The notes under the pieces were generated by a model. That model saw nothing but the letters and a program-made list of their open reading frames with translations. It was not told the origin of the DNA and made no database searches. A DNA stretch of 64,000 nt from Dryocosmus kuriphilus (taxonomy: Eukaryota > Arthropoda > Insecta > Hymenoptera > Cynipidae), in NCBI GenBank assembly GCA_038277395.1, contig CM076193.1, forward strand, positions 86,877,583 to 86,941,582, written 5' to 3'. The translations under genes and the position numbers were made by a program. Below, piece after piece: positions 11,503 through 25,076 of this stretch (position 1 is the stretch's first letter; each line of letters begins with the position of its first letter).

Positions 11503-12189
11503 TCACGTCGCGTCACTAGTGTGTGTTTAGTTTAAGGCTTTAGAAAGCCCTCATTTAGAAAGAATGGAAACTGTACTTTATTCGACGAAATCAAACAATG
11601 CTCCAGGCTACGATGTGTAAAGATTGATAATAATAATAATCGCTAATTTTAAGGGAATGTATCATCTAGTTTTAAGTCATTTTTAGATTTTTCTACTTAC
11701 CATAAACCGGTTTTATTAGTATTAATTAGATGTAATTTTTTGAAAAGTTGTTAAATAAATTATTTCGATAACTTTAAACAAAACACTAAAATGAATTTAT
11801 TTACCCTCTACTTTTTAGAATATAAGCTTTTATTATTTAACTTTGAAGACGTGTATTATTAGAACGCCAACTCGCGACTTCAGAGCTTGACTCTTTTTCG
11901 AGTCATTTTACTCCACAGAGTTATGTAAATAAAAACTCAGACAACTATGCAAACAAATGGTTAGATTACAGTTTTCAGTAGTCGTGGTGGGAGTAGGCAG
12001 GCGTTCGGGCCTATAGTTGCTCGATGAAGGTGTGGGGCATGTATATCGTATGAATCACGGGGGGATATACAGAGTGGTGGGGGAAGAGCGAGTAGTGGGG
12101 GTAGACTGAGTGGTGGGGGAGACCAAGTGGTGGGGATAGGCCGAATGGTGGGAGAGTCTGGACGGCGGCCAATAATTGTACCTTACTCA
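11503..12189. other. Non-coding stretch with a G-rich minisatellite
   Basis: No gene seen. At about 12070-12160 a loose ~24-nt unit built on gtggtggggg repeats around four to five times with interspersed agactgagt-type linkers. Confidence 0.6.
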
Positions 12190-12960
12190 TGAGTATCCAA
12201 AATCTTTCTTTTCAGGCGACCGCCACACATTTATTATAGACAATTTTTCTCCATATATCTCTATCCTGACATACAACTTTTTTTCCTTTATATCTATACA
12301 TCTTTTCATGCAAGCTCTTGTATTTCTATGTCTCTTTATCTGTTCGCTTGAGTGTCTCATTCACATATTCCCACCATTCCTTCCTCAGCCTACCTCTCGG
12401 TGCATGACCGTTTACTTTACCGAGATATACTTGCTTCGTTAAACGTTTTTCATCCATTCTCTCAACATGACCAAATAATCTCAACAAATTTCTTTTACTC
12501 TTTTCCATCACAGTTTCTTCTACGCCACATTTTTTGAGAACCGAATCACTACTGACTTTATCCATTAGTGTTTTACTGCAAATATTCCGCAGGAAATGCA
12601 TTCCATCGGCGTTCACTTTGCTTCTATCCTTTTCTTGGTATGTCCAAGTCTCGCTACCATACAGCACAGTAGTTGCAAGTACAGGATTATATATACATTG
12701 CAATTTTCGTTTTATTTGTCACATATTTACTCTGTTAATGGCTCCTACACAGCCTATAACTCGTCTATCCTCATTTACACGTTTGGATATTTCTTTATCT
12801 ACCTTTCGGTCAGCAGTAAATAAGCTTCCAAGATACAGGAAAGGATCAACTTGTTCAATTTCCTCTCAATTAGAGCAATATCGCATACTGCTTTCTTATC
12901 GCACACTATTACTCGCTGCACCGCATTAGCCGCTACTCCCCTATGAAAATCAATGAATAG
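12190..12960 (-). pseudogene. Non-LTR retrotransposon reverse transcriptase, C-terminal fragment
   Basis: The minus-strand frame from 12703 to 12326 contains LYGSETWTYQEKDRSK, MHFLRNICSKTLMD and LRLFGHVERMDEKRL, the conserved tail after the reverse transcriptase domain of RTE-like insect retrotransposons. Further upstream codons of the same protein can be followed in other frames to about 12929, so frameshifts are present. Only the 3' third of an ORF2 remains. RTE assignment is from remembered family appearance; a related clade is possible. Confidence 0.75.
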
Positions 12961-13119
12961 GAATTTAAATGTTCTGTCACTTTTTCAGAATCAACATCAC
13001 AGGCGGACATGTGAAATTTTGTGTTCAAACCCAGAGACCTCTCCAGATGGATCCACAGGTTTTCGGCACCCTGAAACTGAATCCGCTGCCTAAAATGCTC
13101 CATCACATCAGCGTTTTGA

Positions 13120-13290
13120 GATATCTTCTGACAAAAGTGCAAAAGTGGAATTTTTTGCACTTCAAAATCGACATAACTTCGAGACTAAAGGTGTTTGTCT
13201 AATTTGGCTATTGAGTTCGAATTCAAGATGTAAAAATCCTTTGAAAATGACATTTCACATACAAAATTTAAGGTTTAATTTTTTGCTACC
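13120..13290 (+). repeat. Inverted-repeat arm A (partner at 17255-17425)
   Basis: The sequence around ttgcacttcaaaatcgacataac reappears reverse-complemented at 17255-17425. With the two other arm pairs nearby it suggests fold-back elements interrupted by other DNA. Confidence 0.7.
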
Positions 13291-13307
13291 CCTATGTCGA
13301 TGAAGAA

Positions 13308-13605
13308 TATAAAATGCGATATTTCGTGTCAAACAAATTTTTTATGAAACTGTTTGTATATGAAATTACTTTGGGATGTCCTTAGTGAAGACCTCAATTC
13401 AAGAAGAGTCCTTAAATTTGCACTGAGATGAGGGTTGTTTTCTCAACCCTTCATCAGATAAGGCACAGAAATCCCAATTTTTGAGCAGCAAACATCTCCA
13501 GCAGATTTTTTGATCAAGTTGTTTGAACCTGAAATTATTTCTGAATGTGTTTAGAAAACATCCGTATAAAGGGTCAATTTTTTATTTCCTATAAGGGGAT
13601 GTATT
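13308..13605 (+). repeat. Inverted-repeat arm C (partner at 14117-14398)
   Basis: About 290 bp matches the reverse complement of 14117-14398 (for example gcaaacatctccagcagatt against aatctgctggaaatgtttg). The ~510-bp loop carries a poly-T run at ~13722 and a C18 run at ~13807. Confidence 0.8.
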
Positions 13606-14116
13606 TTCCATCCTTGTACATTTAAGGCACGATATAGTGATTTAAAAAAATTAATATTTCAATAATTTTTTGTATTGAACTACTGGCGCATGAAATCACA
13701 TACACCACTTAAATAATGATTTTTTTTTTTTTTATAGCGAATATTGTACCAAACTTCTTTATTGGCTGTCGAGTTCTGAAATAATTTTCTGATATCCTTT
13801 AAAAGCACCCCCCCCCCCCCCCCCATTCAAGAAAAGCATTTGAATTTATTATGGAGGTTGTATTTTCAATATATATGTAGCGATAAATAGAAGCTCATGC
13901 ATACGAATTCATATACTTCACACACGTACACATGTTCGCCTTCTCTTGTCGGATCGATACTACTTGGTCAGCTGTAGAAAACAGTCTAATCACGATTATG
14001 TTCTTTCTCTCATCGCGACAAATTGTTTTCTGAATGCGCGTATCCTGTGAATGAACGATGTAATTTTAAAGAAGGACTTTTTCAGTTCAAGTAATCCCTT
14101 CATATATTATACAATC

Positions 14117-14398
14117 CTTATAGGAAATAAAAAGATATAATCCTTTGCGGGGATGTTTTCTAAAGGCATTCAGAAGTGATTGCATGTTCACACAATTTGA
14201 TCAGAAAATCTGCTGGAAATGTTTGTTGCTCAGAAATTGAGATTTCTGTGCCTTAGCACATTAAGGGTTGAAAAACAACACCCAGAAGAAATATAAAATC
14301 TTATATTGAATTGAGGTCTTCACTAAGGATTTTTAAACGTAATTCTGTGTACAAAGAGCTTCATTAAAAATCCGTTTGCTACGGAAAATCGCATTTTC
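14117..14398 (-). repeat. Inverted-repeat arm C' (partner at 13308-13605)
   Basis: Reverse-complement partner of arm C. Together they form a fold-back structure of about 1.1 kb with no coding capacity. Confidence 0.8.
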
Positions 14399-14401
14399 TA
14401 T

Positions 14402-14515
14402 ATTTCAGAGAACAGTATCATGCTCAGCCGAAAAATTTGAGTGATATTCAATCATTTTTTTCTCAGCCACTACCAGGTATAATTGTATTATTATTTTTGT
14501 TATTTATTTATATAT
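14402..14515 (+). repeat. Inverted-repeat arm B (partner at 17112-17235)
   Basis: The stretch containing catgctcagccgaaaaattt matches the reverse complement of 17112-17235. Confidence 0.75.
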
Positions 14516-16123
14516 TACGGTAGGCCCTATAAAAATTCTGAATCTGCAATTATAAAAGCCCACGCGTCTGTGGTTACTATGGCGTGGCTGTGATCTCCTC
14601 TCTATCCCTCCACGCCCCTAACTGTTTCCACGTCTGCGGGCGTCACCTTTCGCGAGAGTGAGAGAGCGAGAAGGCAATAATTATAATGTCTCGCGCGCCA
14701 CCTCTGTTATGATCCTGTTCCCCTGATACTATCGAGTCCCAGGCTGGCCGAACAAATTTAATAATAAATACAGTTGTCAATAAAAATTAATAGCTTATCT
14801 AAGTTAAAAGTTTTGTAAATTGTAAAAGCACCTACTAAAAAAATTTGGGAACGATTGAGTAGAATTAGAATTCCTATGATCGATAGCAGCAATCTATGCC
14901 AAAATTTATATGGGTGGTACCATTTTAGCGGAAAGGGAGGACATCCCTAGCAGTCCGTAATCTGTCCTTTATTTTTTTCTAAAATCAAAATTTAAGAACT
15001 GCCCTGTGTTTTTTATTGATACTCAGAGTCAATAAACAATATCGGCATAGGCAATATTCATTTAAATTCATTAAAGTTCCTATACCTGAAATTAAAAACC
15101 GCCCTCTATTGATGACCGATGTTCAAAAATCAGTACATCATAGGTACATAGACAATAATTATTTAAAATTATTAACTGACAAGTCAAACAGATATTTTTT
15201 ATAATAATTTCAAAATTGTCTATGAATTAAACCCTAAAGGGGTGGCTTTCTTCTTACTACTATGGATTATTGCTGTCGATTGTAGGAGTAATTATTATAA
15301 TCAATTAGGTATTCAGTGATTTGTGGCGAAAATGTATGTATCTTCATTTCAGCATTTCAGGAACAATATTTTTGAAGCTTAGCAAAAAGAATCAAATTAC
15401 ATATGGGTAGTGTTCGTATCCGCTGCAAATCATGAGAATATAAAAATTTGAGAATTATACACAGATGCGTTGTTAGCACCACGCCATATCCTGCGATCGT
15501 TCCCACGGCAACCAGCAGAAATCAAAAGTTTATTTCTCCATCAACAATACCAAATATCCCTACCTTGATGAGTCTGATCTCCACCAAGACTCATTAGGAT
15601 TCTTTGTCGACTCCTTGACCGGTAAGGAACTTGTCACGGGAATAAAAGGGAATCTTTAAATGTTTCCCCACTCCGTCCGTATTTCCCTACGCGTTCGCGT
15701 CGTGGAGTCGCCCGGAAGGTTCAGCCGATAGAAGGTGTACTATGGGCGGTTTGGGGACAAAAAGAGTGCAAACGTGAAACCACGAACAAAACCAACTGAG
15801 TGCAACCAGAGTGTGGAAAGTAAGAATGGTTTTCATTCATTCTCTTTTTCCTTAAAAAGAAAAAGAAACAAGGACTAGAAAGGGGATTGTGACTTATGTG
15901 CATAATTAACTTGCCGTCGAATCGCGCCGTTTCGTAAGTCGACGTGTGTTGAACCGGGGTGATTCGATGTGTTTACACGTCTACGCACAAAGCAAATTTT
16001 CCGTGAGATCGAATTTTATGCGAACTTTCGGGGCGACTGGGTGGCGCGAGCGGGCGGTGAAAGGTGGAGTAAAACAACAAAGTAACATAGGATTACACCA
16101 GTACAGGTATCCATTTTAAATTG

Positions 16124-16159
<36 letters not shown>

Positions 16160-17111
16160 TCTCTCTCGCTGTGGCCTGCGTCCCCTTTAATGGCATGTCA
16201 CGTAGTATGTCAAACTATAAATTTCGGCCCGTCAATCTTCAACGCTCGGAGATTAGACGGTAGTTTGTAAGGAAAGAAAGGTTAGTTTATTGTAAAGAAA
16301 AAAAAAAGGGAAATAAAGATAGGGAATCATTAGATTATTCTGGAACAAGATCAATTCTGAGTGTCAAATTTAATTGCAAAACCCTAGACCCGTTTTCAGA
16401 ACTCTAAGGACAATGCCAAAGTGGCTTCAAGGAAATAGTGGTTAGAACGAATTCCACAAAAAAACAAAAGAATAAACACTTGGGAGCAATCTCAAGTGAT
16501 TGTCTGGATTACCTCCGAGCGGACTAATAAGAACGTCCTTTTCTTTTAAACCACGCTATTATGGTTTTCAGGTTTTTGAGGGAATAAGAAATTACAAAGA
16601 CTCGAAGGCGTATTGGTTCGTAGCATATACAGTCTTTAAGATTACAAAAATATTGTTTTTCAAAAAACTAATTTTTCTTTATATAGTTTTATTTTACAAT
16701 AATAAGTGTCTCTAGAAAAACGGCGTGCAGCTGATCTACACGTAGACTCATCTGACATAAAAAAAAATCAAATTGATTATTATTAAAGAGTACCGAATTT
16801 GGGGCACCTTCATTGTAAAGCATTTAAATTTTTACAAAAGGAAACAAAATGGATGCCAATTAAAGTCAATTTTTAAGACAAAATTTTTCTTGCACCTTGT
16901 TTAAACAATTTCAATGTTTTAAAATTAATTTTTTTAAAATGCCGTCCGATGAAGATTTCCGAAATCATTTCAGGAGTATTTCCTCAAAGTCTTAGCAAAA
17001 TCGGTAGATTAATTGTTGAGTTTTAGTGCACGCCTTTTTTTTAGAGACTTTTCTTATTGTAAATTAAACTATATGAAAAAAAATTAATTTTTTGAAAAAA
17101 AAAAATTTTTA
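14516..17111. other. Non-coding stretch between inverted arms
   Basis: No gene recognised. It includes a GC-richer part (about 14560-14720 and 15600-16080) and an (AT)n microsatellite at about 16131-16156. ORFs at 15016-15204 and 16500-16715 have no recognisable domain. Confidence 0.5.
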
Positions 17112-17425
17112 AGCTTAAAGACTGTGTAAATAAGTAATAAAAATAATAATTCAATTATATCTGGTAGTAGTTGAGAAAAAAATTATCGAAAATCACTTAA
17201 ATTTTTCGGCTGAGCATGAGACTGTTCCCTTCATCGTCATATGAGTGTCAAAAAATCAATCCTTAAATTTTTTTATTTGAAAAGACATTTTCGGTGCATT
17301 TGTGCATGCTAAATTCAAGTTCATTATCCAAATTAGCTTATCGCCTTCAGTCTCAAAGTTATGTCGATTTTTAAGTGCAAAAATGTCTATCTTTGCACTT
17401 TTGGCTCAAGATGCCCACGTGAAAA
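17112..17425 (-). repeat. Inverted-repeat arms B' and A'
   Basis: Reverse-complement partners of 14402-14515 (here 17112-17235) and 13120-13290 (here 17255-17425), contiguous in this copy. This contiguous copy may show the uninterrupted order of the element. Confidence 0.7.
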
Positions 17426-17749
17426 GACTCCCCGGAAAGTACTCCGCGGAAACTCTACGGAAATTCCCGCTGGAATTTTCATGGCAATTCTGTGGAAATT
17501 CCACAATTTTTCAGGTTGAAAATTCCAGCCAGTAGTGTGCCCTGGAATTTCCGAGCACACGTACCCTCTTTGCCTGTGCCCCTGTCGATTCCCGCTAGTC
17601 TAGGTCCTCGTCCCAATACACTCCGTTTTTGCTAAGTGTCAAAAAAACATGTTCTTCCAGGTCATTGGTTCTTAGGTAATAACTTGTCGCAGCTCAAAGG
17701 CTATCCGGATGTCCCGTCATTATTCAAGAGCATACACGTGCAACAGGTA

Positions 17750-18130
17750 TACAAAATACATCCTCCTCGAAGAAGTTGAATTTTGGGTAAAGAATGGTCG
17801 CACCCCAACGGTTACTGTGATGACCTGTCATTGTACGACATCCTCCGAGTACACCAGGAGCAAAAAATAAGTCTTCCTCGAGGACATTGAGTTCTTGGTA
17901 AAGTTTGGTCACACCTGAACGGTTAGTGTGCTGACCCGTCATTGTACAACACCTTCCAAGTGCGCTATGAGTAAAATATACATCTTTCTCGAGGAAGATG
18001 TATTTTTTACACCTGGTACACTCGAAAGATCTTGTATATTGACGGATCATCACAGCGATGGTTCGGATGCAACCAAACTTTACCCAGAAATCAACTTCCT
18101 TGAGGAAGATGTATTCTCTCAATATTCCCG
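17750..18130. repeat. ~115-bp repeat: two direct units and one inverted
   Basis: Two head-to-tail units (about 17757-17870 and 17871-17985) share the pattern tcctcgaggacattgag...ggtaaagtttggtc...gtcattgtac. A third, inverted unit follows at about 17985-18120. The centre of symmetry is tacatctttctcgaggaagatgta-like, near 17979-18002. Confidence 0.8.
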
Positions 18131-19465
18131 GTAGATGATACCCACGTGATGGTGTAAAGACGACCAGGATTTAAGGAAGCGAATGACCAACAGATCATCG
18201 AGGGAGTTGCTAGTGAACAACAATCCTAACGGGAAAGGAACGAAGCTCATCAACACAGACAATCTCTCCGAGTGGCTACGAAGCCTCACGCTCTAGGAGA
18301 AAAAGTTGCAACAAGGATGTTACAACGGCAAGACCCTGACAAGAGGACGCGTCCGAAACAGGGTGGAACTTGTCGAGGGGTCCCGAGCGGAACAGAGTCG
18401 TCCGTCCTCGCTGGTCAGTCTACGGCCTCTCGGGTTCCGACTTAGTCTCTCCAGTCTCAGTCTCTGTGTGGCCCTCGTTTCGTCGCTTCATTTAGTCAGT
18501 TTCACCCTTAACCTTCTAAACCCTAAACCGTCGATACGTTATGACTGTGCCCTTGGGGTCAACCTCACCTCTGTAATTCTGGTGAGCGACGTCTTGAATA
18601 TATGTAAGTAATTATTGAGATGTGCTTATTTTATTGTGTCTTCTCCCATGTTCGGCGTCCACATCTTTTTCGCTTCCCCAGTGAGACCTTCATGCTCTAC
18701 AAGGTTTGTTATTTCATCTCCTGGGTACGCCACTTTTGGTTCAGGAAAACCACCTCCGAATACTATTTGGGTACGCTGCCACAGTCTCCAGAAGCATTAT
18801 TCCTTTTAATCCTCTCTGGGCACGCTACTAAGGTTTCAGAGTCACCACCCGCTTATCTTTATCTCCCTGGGTTACTGCTATAGGCTCCAAAATATTGTAC
18901 GGTGTACGCTATATCGGCGACCGTTTTGTATTTTTATTTCCCTCGTTAGGTAATCGTGATAACCTAGGCTGATTAAGAAACTAAGAGATTGAATATTTAT
19001 AGAAATTTCTGTATTAAAAATTTTGCTCTCTTAGGTTTGAGATCGTCTGAGCTTAAAATAAGAAGTTTTAATGAAAAATGAAATTGTTATTTCTTTCTGA
19101 GAATCCTAAACTCTGTGATACAAATTTTGTCAATAGAATTTCTCCAACACCTATGTCGTTCTAATTATTCGGAGTTTAGAATAAATACTATTCTTATTCT
19201 TATGTTAAATGTATATAAAACAATCAATTTTTCCCTCCCTGAGTCTAGAATAAGTTTACTGGCATACTTAAGTTAAAGGTTAAAAATTAACACAAAGAAA
19301 ATAATCCTTTCAAAACTTTTTTTTCGAAACTAAGTGTAGTATTTTCCCTAAAAAGACTTAAAACTACCAACATTATTTAAGAAATTCATATTGTCAGTTT
19401 TCGAAAATACTTCTAGAATTATCTTCATAATCTTTAAAAAAAAGTAACAAAGTCTAGGTTAAATA
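18131..19465. other. No recognisable gene
   Basis: The first 500 bp are GC-richer and could be a retroelement end, but I cannot place LTR borders or a coding domain. The rest is AT-rich with no signal. Confidence 0.4.
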
Positions 19466-19467
19466 TA

Positions 19468-21208
19468 CACGCTAAAAAGTAAATGCTGCTGATCAGAATT
19501 TAAATTCTGATGATCAGAATCTGCGATTCTGCATTCTGCCTTCGGGGCAAAAAATTCTGTTCATCAGAATCACGCGATACGAGTCTAAGCTAATATCAGA
19601 TTCTAATAATCAGAAAAATACCTTCTGTTCTTCAGTAGCTGTGAAACTCGAATTCAGATATTTAAATGCTTCTCATCAGCCCGGAGATTCTGATAGACAG
19701 AAACTTTGTAGATTGAACGCGCAACTAGCGATTCTGATCATCAGAATTTGAGATTCTGATGGAAGCTTGACGAGTTTAGTGTTTTGTTTTACTGCGCGTG
19801 ATCAGCTGTTATGTCGCAATATTTCTCATTAATTCATATATTGTCAATTAAATTTTGAAAATTACAAGAAAATAAAAAAGGAAACTTTTTTTTGGTAATT
19901 AAGACAACTTTTTTGTTATGAAAAACGGGTTCTTACGTGATTTTCGAAGTTCCCTTTGACGACGGGGAAACTCGCTTACCCTAGGTTTACAATCTAACTT
20001 ATACTATATCGCACGCAACTTAACCGCATAGACTATCGAGGTACATATATGGAAACAGGTAAAAAATCTAAACTACTTGAAGACTTGATTCTTCTGTATT
20101 TCTCAAAACGATAAATAATTTAATTAGTGACTCTGAATATACAAACTTCATAGAAAATATAAAGTAAAAGGAATAATATTGGAATAAAGTTAATAAAAAC
20201 CTGATGTGAAAGAATTTGTTGTCTCTTTTGGTGTATAATTCTTTTGAAGTTTTGTATAAATTTTATTATTGTTTCCTGATATGTTAGTTTTATATAATTG
20301 CATTTTTTTTTGTTTTTCTCTATAATTGTTCCTTTTTTTGGCTAGTGTATATAAAATTATATTGTTTTGTTCTATTTGTGACATTTTTCTAAAATACATT
20401 GCATCATAATTGTATGTGGAAATCTGCTACAATAATGCGATTGTAGAAGTTTAAATCAACTCATCTCCAAAAACCCTTAAGGAAATTCCTGAAGGAAATT
20501 CCTTGGTGTAATTTCCTATGTTCCTTAACCCGTAAATGATAACATCCATCTGTGGGACGGATATAGTTAACATTTTTTACTCTTGGAAGCGTAATTCTCG
20601 GTTTGAAACCTCCTTTTTCTAGATATGCTTCAGTTGATCCTTTATCTTGGTTATGTGTGTACTTGTCAGCAGAAACTTGTGAATGTTGCGTTTCAACATT
20701 TTTATTCTTAGGAGCAGTATTCGAGATTCTGATGATCAGAATCTCGAATACTGCTCCGCAGCAACGATTTTCCCGAAGCGTGCGTCACTGATATACAGTA
20801 TTGAAAAATTCTGAGCTTCAGTATAAAAAGTTCTGATGATCAGAATTTTTTGGCGCCGACGGCAAGGCGTTATGATCATCAGAATTTAAATTCTGATCAG
20901 CAGTATCTCGAATACTGCTCCGCAGCAACTATTTTGCCGAAGCGTAAGTCACTGATATACAGTATTGAAGAATTCTAAGCTTCAGTATAAAAGTTCTGAT
21001 GATCAGAATTTTTCGGCGCCGACGGCAAGGCGTGATGATCATCAGAATTTAAAAGATCAGCAGTATCTACTTTTTTAGCGTGTACATTTGGGAATACAAA
21101 GAATTTATTTCTAAATTGGCGCCGAAAAGGCAAATTTCTGGATCCTCAGTACTTGATGATCATCATTTAATTTTAAATTCTGATCAGCAGTATCTACTTT
21201 TTAGCGTG
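19468..21208. mobile_element. Non-autonomous DNA transposon with CACGCTAAAAAGTA ends and TA duplication
   Basis: The left end reads cacgctaaaaagta and the right end tactttttagcgtg, an inverted terminal pair with TA on both sides (19466-19467 and 21209-21210). The interior is full of short palindromes of the type ttctgatgatcagaa. It also holds two ~165-bp direct copies (about 20738-20900 and 20905-21065) containing actgctccgcagcaac and ggcgccgacggcaaggcg. The right end is duplicated: a second gcgtgta end lies at about 21080-21087. No transposase is encoded. TA duplication fits a Tc1/mariner-type mobiliser, but that is inference. Confidence 0.75.
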
Positions 21209-21210
21209 TA

Positions 21211-23136
21211 CATTGGGAATACTAAAGACTCATAAATATTTCTAAATTGATTTTAATAATGGTATAATTTTACTATAAAAAAAAGTGGGACACGAATGCT
21301 ATCGGACACTACTGAGTTCGAACCGTACTTAATACTTAATAAATAAAGCTCATCATTTACATTTTATCAATCGACTTACGGGAGAAATTGGTGCCAGTCG
21401 AAGTTATAAAAAAGGGAAAATACCTACGATTCCAAAAATTTTAGTTTTAAAATATTTACTGTAATCGTACACTACTACTACTATTTTTCAAATTAAGAAT
21501 AGATTTTCTTATATTTCAGTGTGTTCCAGCAAGCGAATTAAGAAATTTATTAACTTTTTTCTATTAGAATATTTACTTGACGTCTCAAGACCTGTGCCAT
21601 ATGAAGAAAAAATGTTAAAAGTTTCATAGTTACACATAGATTCATAGATAAACGTATTTGATGCTTTATCTTTATATTTAAAAAACTCACATGAGTATAA
21701 TTAGTTTTTCATTGATCTTGGCTATTGTCTGAAATATTTCCATTGATTGAAATTCTTGATATACTTCAAAATTGGCTAGTAAACCTATTTGAAATTGTCA
21801 ATATGTACTTGAGACTATACTATTTTTCAAGAAATGATACCATTACGGTAAATCTCAAACAAAAGCACTTTTTTGCCACAAAGATGGTTTATCTCGCATA
21901 AAACTCACAGGATGTCTTCCTTTTTAAAAGAAAAATTCAACCAAAAATTCGCAAAAAAATATAATTGTACGTTTTTTGTGATAATAAACTTCTCTGGTAA
22001 TAATTTCGAACAGAAAATTTCAGATGATTGTTGGGATGGATGGTTTTGTGTACAATTCTCTTTTAGATTCTTTTCGGCATCTGGATCCAAAGCTTTCAGC
22101 TTCTATCAGAAATTTTGACCAATTTTGACCGAAAAATTGCAGCTATTGAAAATATTCTGTCTCGTAGTTTTCCTGACCTAAATTAATTGTTTAATTATTC
22201 TAAAACATCGGCAAATTTAAGGTGATGAAAAAATCGTGTTTTTTTTACGGAATGATAGTGTTTTTTACAGAATTTATGTTCGCAGCAATATTCCTAATAC
22301 TAATTCTAGATTTTTCTCTTAATCAATTCAAGTTAATTTAATGTATTTTGAGATTTTTAAGAAAGATCGCTTTCCCTTGAGTTCGAACGGTACAAGGTTT
22401 ATTGCTTCTATTGTTCAGGGGGTATGCTTGTAGACCCTTGGTTTATAGGCATGCCTCGTCGACTCAAGCGAGATTATGACAGGGTTAAGATGTATTACCT
22501 TGATGGAAAGCTTTGACGAGTCGAGCTTGAAGCTCAGAGTGAGTAGTGCTGTTTCAGGAGGCGAATTCGGTTTGCAAAGTAGTTCGTTTCCTTTTGGCGT
22601 TCTACAAAGATGGTTGCCCCACCTTTGTAGTGATTATTCTTTTCAACATTGCGTTTTTTTTTTGCGGATCGATTGCGTTCTTTTCCGGATTGGTGATGTT
22701 TCCTTTTGGATTACTGTTAACATGCATGTGAGTGTTTCCTAATTTTACTTTAGAGCTATAAAAGGCTTTTTCCTCCACTCGCTGGGTGGAGGTTTTTTAT
22801 GCCAGGTAATAAACATTATTTATTTTCTCTCCATTATGGTTGTTCTTCTTCCATTTGGGCCACTTCTATCCTTTGACTTGTCATCTTTAAGTTAATTATT
22901 ACTATCAATATTTTCTTTATTTATTATAAATTCAATTAAACATTGGTCCTTCTAGCCGCATTTGAGAGAGATTGTGGTGTCTTTTGGGGAGGCTGAACTT
23001 GGTATCATTGTGGTCTTTTATTATTTTGTATTTTGTTTATGGTGCATTGGGGTCATTATCTCCCCCCTCGTTTTTCTCTTTAACTGGACAATTCCTATCT
23101 CCCTTTCAGTTAAGTAACGATAAACGGTGAAGCATC
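21211..23136. other. Non-coding; possible LTR-like end
   Basis: No clear gene. At about 22750-22815 a ctataaaagg box, a gctgggtggagg stretch and an aataaa signal lie close together upstream of the Pao gag remnant. This could be a decayed LTR, but I cannot set its borders. Confidence 0.4.
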
Positions 23137-23696
23137 ATGGCACCTATATCTTTAAGAGGGTTAATCGTTCTTCAAAACTCTCGGGCGGAGGAAATTAGGC
23201 GGATACACGCGTGATTTGAGGAAGGTGCTCCTAGCAATATTGTCGAGAAAATACTCGCATCTATTAAAAAAATCCGCGGAGAGGTTCACTCTACTCATGC
23301 CGAAATTATTGTGAGGGAAAATTCTGCTACAGATCCTTACACAATTGATGACGTGTTTGCTCAAACTGGAAACGCTTATAAATCCTTCCAAAATGATATG
23401 TTGCGAATTCTGAATCGATTTGATACGTCATCGATAAACGCTCCCTCTCACGTTATTAGAACGGTGGACGATTCAGACTTGAATCCTCGAAACGCGAAAC
23501 TACCCAAGCTAGATCTTTCGACAGTCTCAGGTCGTTACGAAGATTGGGATGGGAAAGTTTTATTGACCTATTTTCCTCTCTTGTTCATGATAACCCGCAA
23601 TAAAGCAACTTGACGAAGTTGTAGTATTTAAAATTGTGTCTCACGGGTTCGGCAGCCGATCTAGTCAAAGACGTGGCTACGACCAATGCGAATTAA
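23137..23696 (+). pseudogene. BEL/Pao retrotransposon gag remnant (DUF1759-type)
   Basis: The frame from ATG 23137 (MAPISLRGL...) hits an in-frame TGA at 23212-23214 and then runs to KLPKLDLSTVSGRYEDW, the recognisable start of the DUF1759 gag domain of BEL/Pao elements. A one-base shift near 23550 moves the rest (FIDLFSSLVHDNP, then LTGSAADLVKDV) to another frame, which has further in-frame stops. The gag would coat retrotransposon RNA. Protease, reverse transcriptase and integrase parts are absent here, so this is a dead 5' fragment. Confidence 0.8.
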
Positions 23697-24504
23697 TAAT
23701 ACTTTTGTATTTGAATGCAATATTTTACGTAGTTTTCTTAATTTTATTTTACTAATCATTCTAATTTTGAAACTAATTTTCTTACTTACATATTTTCCTG
23801 ATTTTTTTCGGAAATTTTATATCAGTTACTCATAAATTGTATATATAAGTACTTTTAAAAATCTATTTCATTCAATTCACTTTTGTATAATAAGACGATC
23901 TTTTTCCTCCTATCTTTTTACATAGGGGAGACGATTCACATTGGATGACAAAATTTTGGCCTTAGCAATCTTGAAACAATCAGCACAATGCTATCGACTT
24001 CTCTGCCGGATTTTTATATTACCAACTCCGCGCTCTTTGCGAATCGTTTTAAGCAGAATTCCTCTGAAACCTGGAGTCAATCAGATAATTATTGATCAAT
24101 TAAAACAAGAAGGTGAAAAAATGAGTAGGAAAAAGTTTGTTTCTTAGCGTGGGACAAAGCTTCCACCGATGCACAAATTTATTATGATCAAAAATTGGAT
24201 AGAATCATTGGCTTTGAGGAATGGGGTAATGCCAGGACAAATAGTTTCGCTGATCATGCCCTTTTATTTATCCTGCGAGAAGTTCACAGAAATTGGATTA
24301 TCCCGCTTAATTACAATTTTTGTAAATCTAGTACAGGCGCCAATCAATTGGGAAGGTGCATTAAAGAAATCGTGCGAGCTGTCTCCAAGGAGAGATTCAA
24401 AATCGTCCCCTCTGTTTGTGACCAAGGCGCAACCAATGTGTCTTGTATTAGTAGTTTGCTTAGAGAAACTACGACAAAATGCTCGAGTGACGGGATGCAA
24501 ATGA

Positions 24505-24578
24505 GTAAGTATTCACATTTACCTTTCCTTTTTTACTTTTTTTCTTCTAAAAGAAAATAACTAAGTTTCTTTTTTCAG
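24505..24578 (+). other. Surviving intron in the P-element transposase
   Basis: 74-nt intron: donor GTAAGT at 24505 and a polypyrimidine stretch ending in TTTTTTCAG at 24578. Joining the exons keeps the transposase reading frame (phase 1). Confidence 0.8.
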
Positions 24579-25076
24579 CTAGAAAAATTGAGATATATGG
24601 GCAGCAAATAATCCCACTTAACGATCCTCCACACCTGCTTAAAGGAATTAGAAATAATCTTTTAACAAAAAATATCGAAGTGATTTTTCAAAAATTGATT
24701 AGCCAAGACAATCAAAACAAAAAATCTTATTACAAAGTAAAGTAATTCCTCATTAAACCTGATTTCATTGAAGAAATTAATGAAAAAACCCAACTTGCAG
24801 AAAGCACGAACGAAGATAAGTTGAAAAATCCAGAAGAAATAAAGAAAGAAAACAGGCATTTAGCTTCGTGGGATATTTTGGAATTGGCCTACAACATAGA
24901 TAACAAGGTCATCCACAGCATTAAAAAGCAAATGCCGAAATTAAACGACGGTCACATAAGAAAGAGGAAAATTATAAAAATGCGCGTAAATCCCGCAGCT
25001 CAAGTACTCAGCACAACAATGGCTGCATTTATCAGATTGCTGACTTGTATTCAAAGTTTGCATATATTTTACATAT

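Noticed and set aside
18350..18610. LTR of a retrotransposon
   Set aside because: GC shift and pyrimidine-rich blocks are suggestive, but I found no matching second LTR, primer-binding site or coding region.
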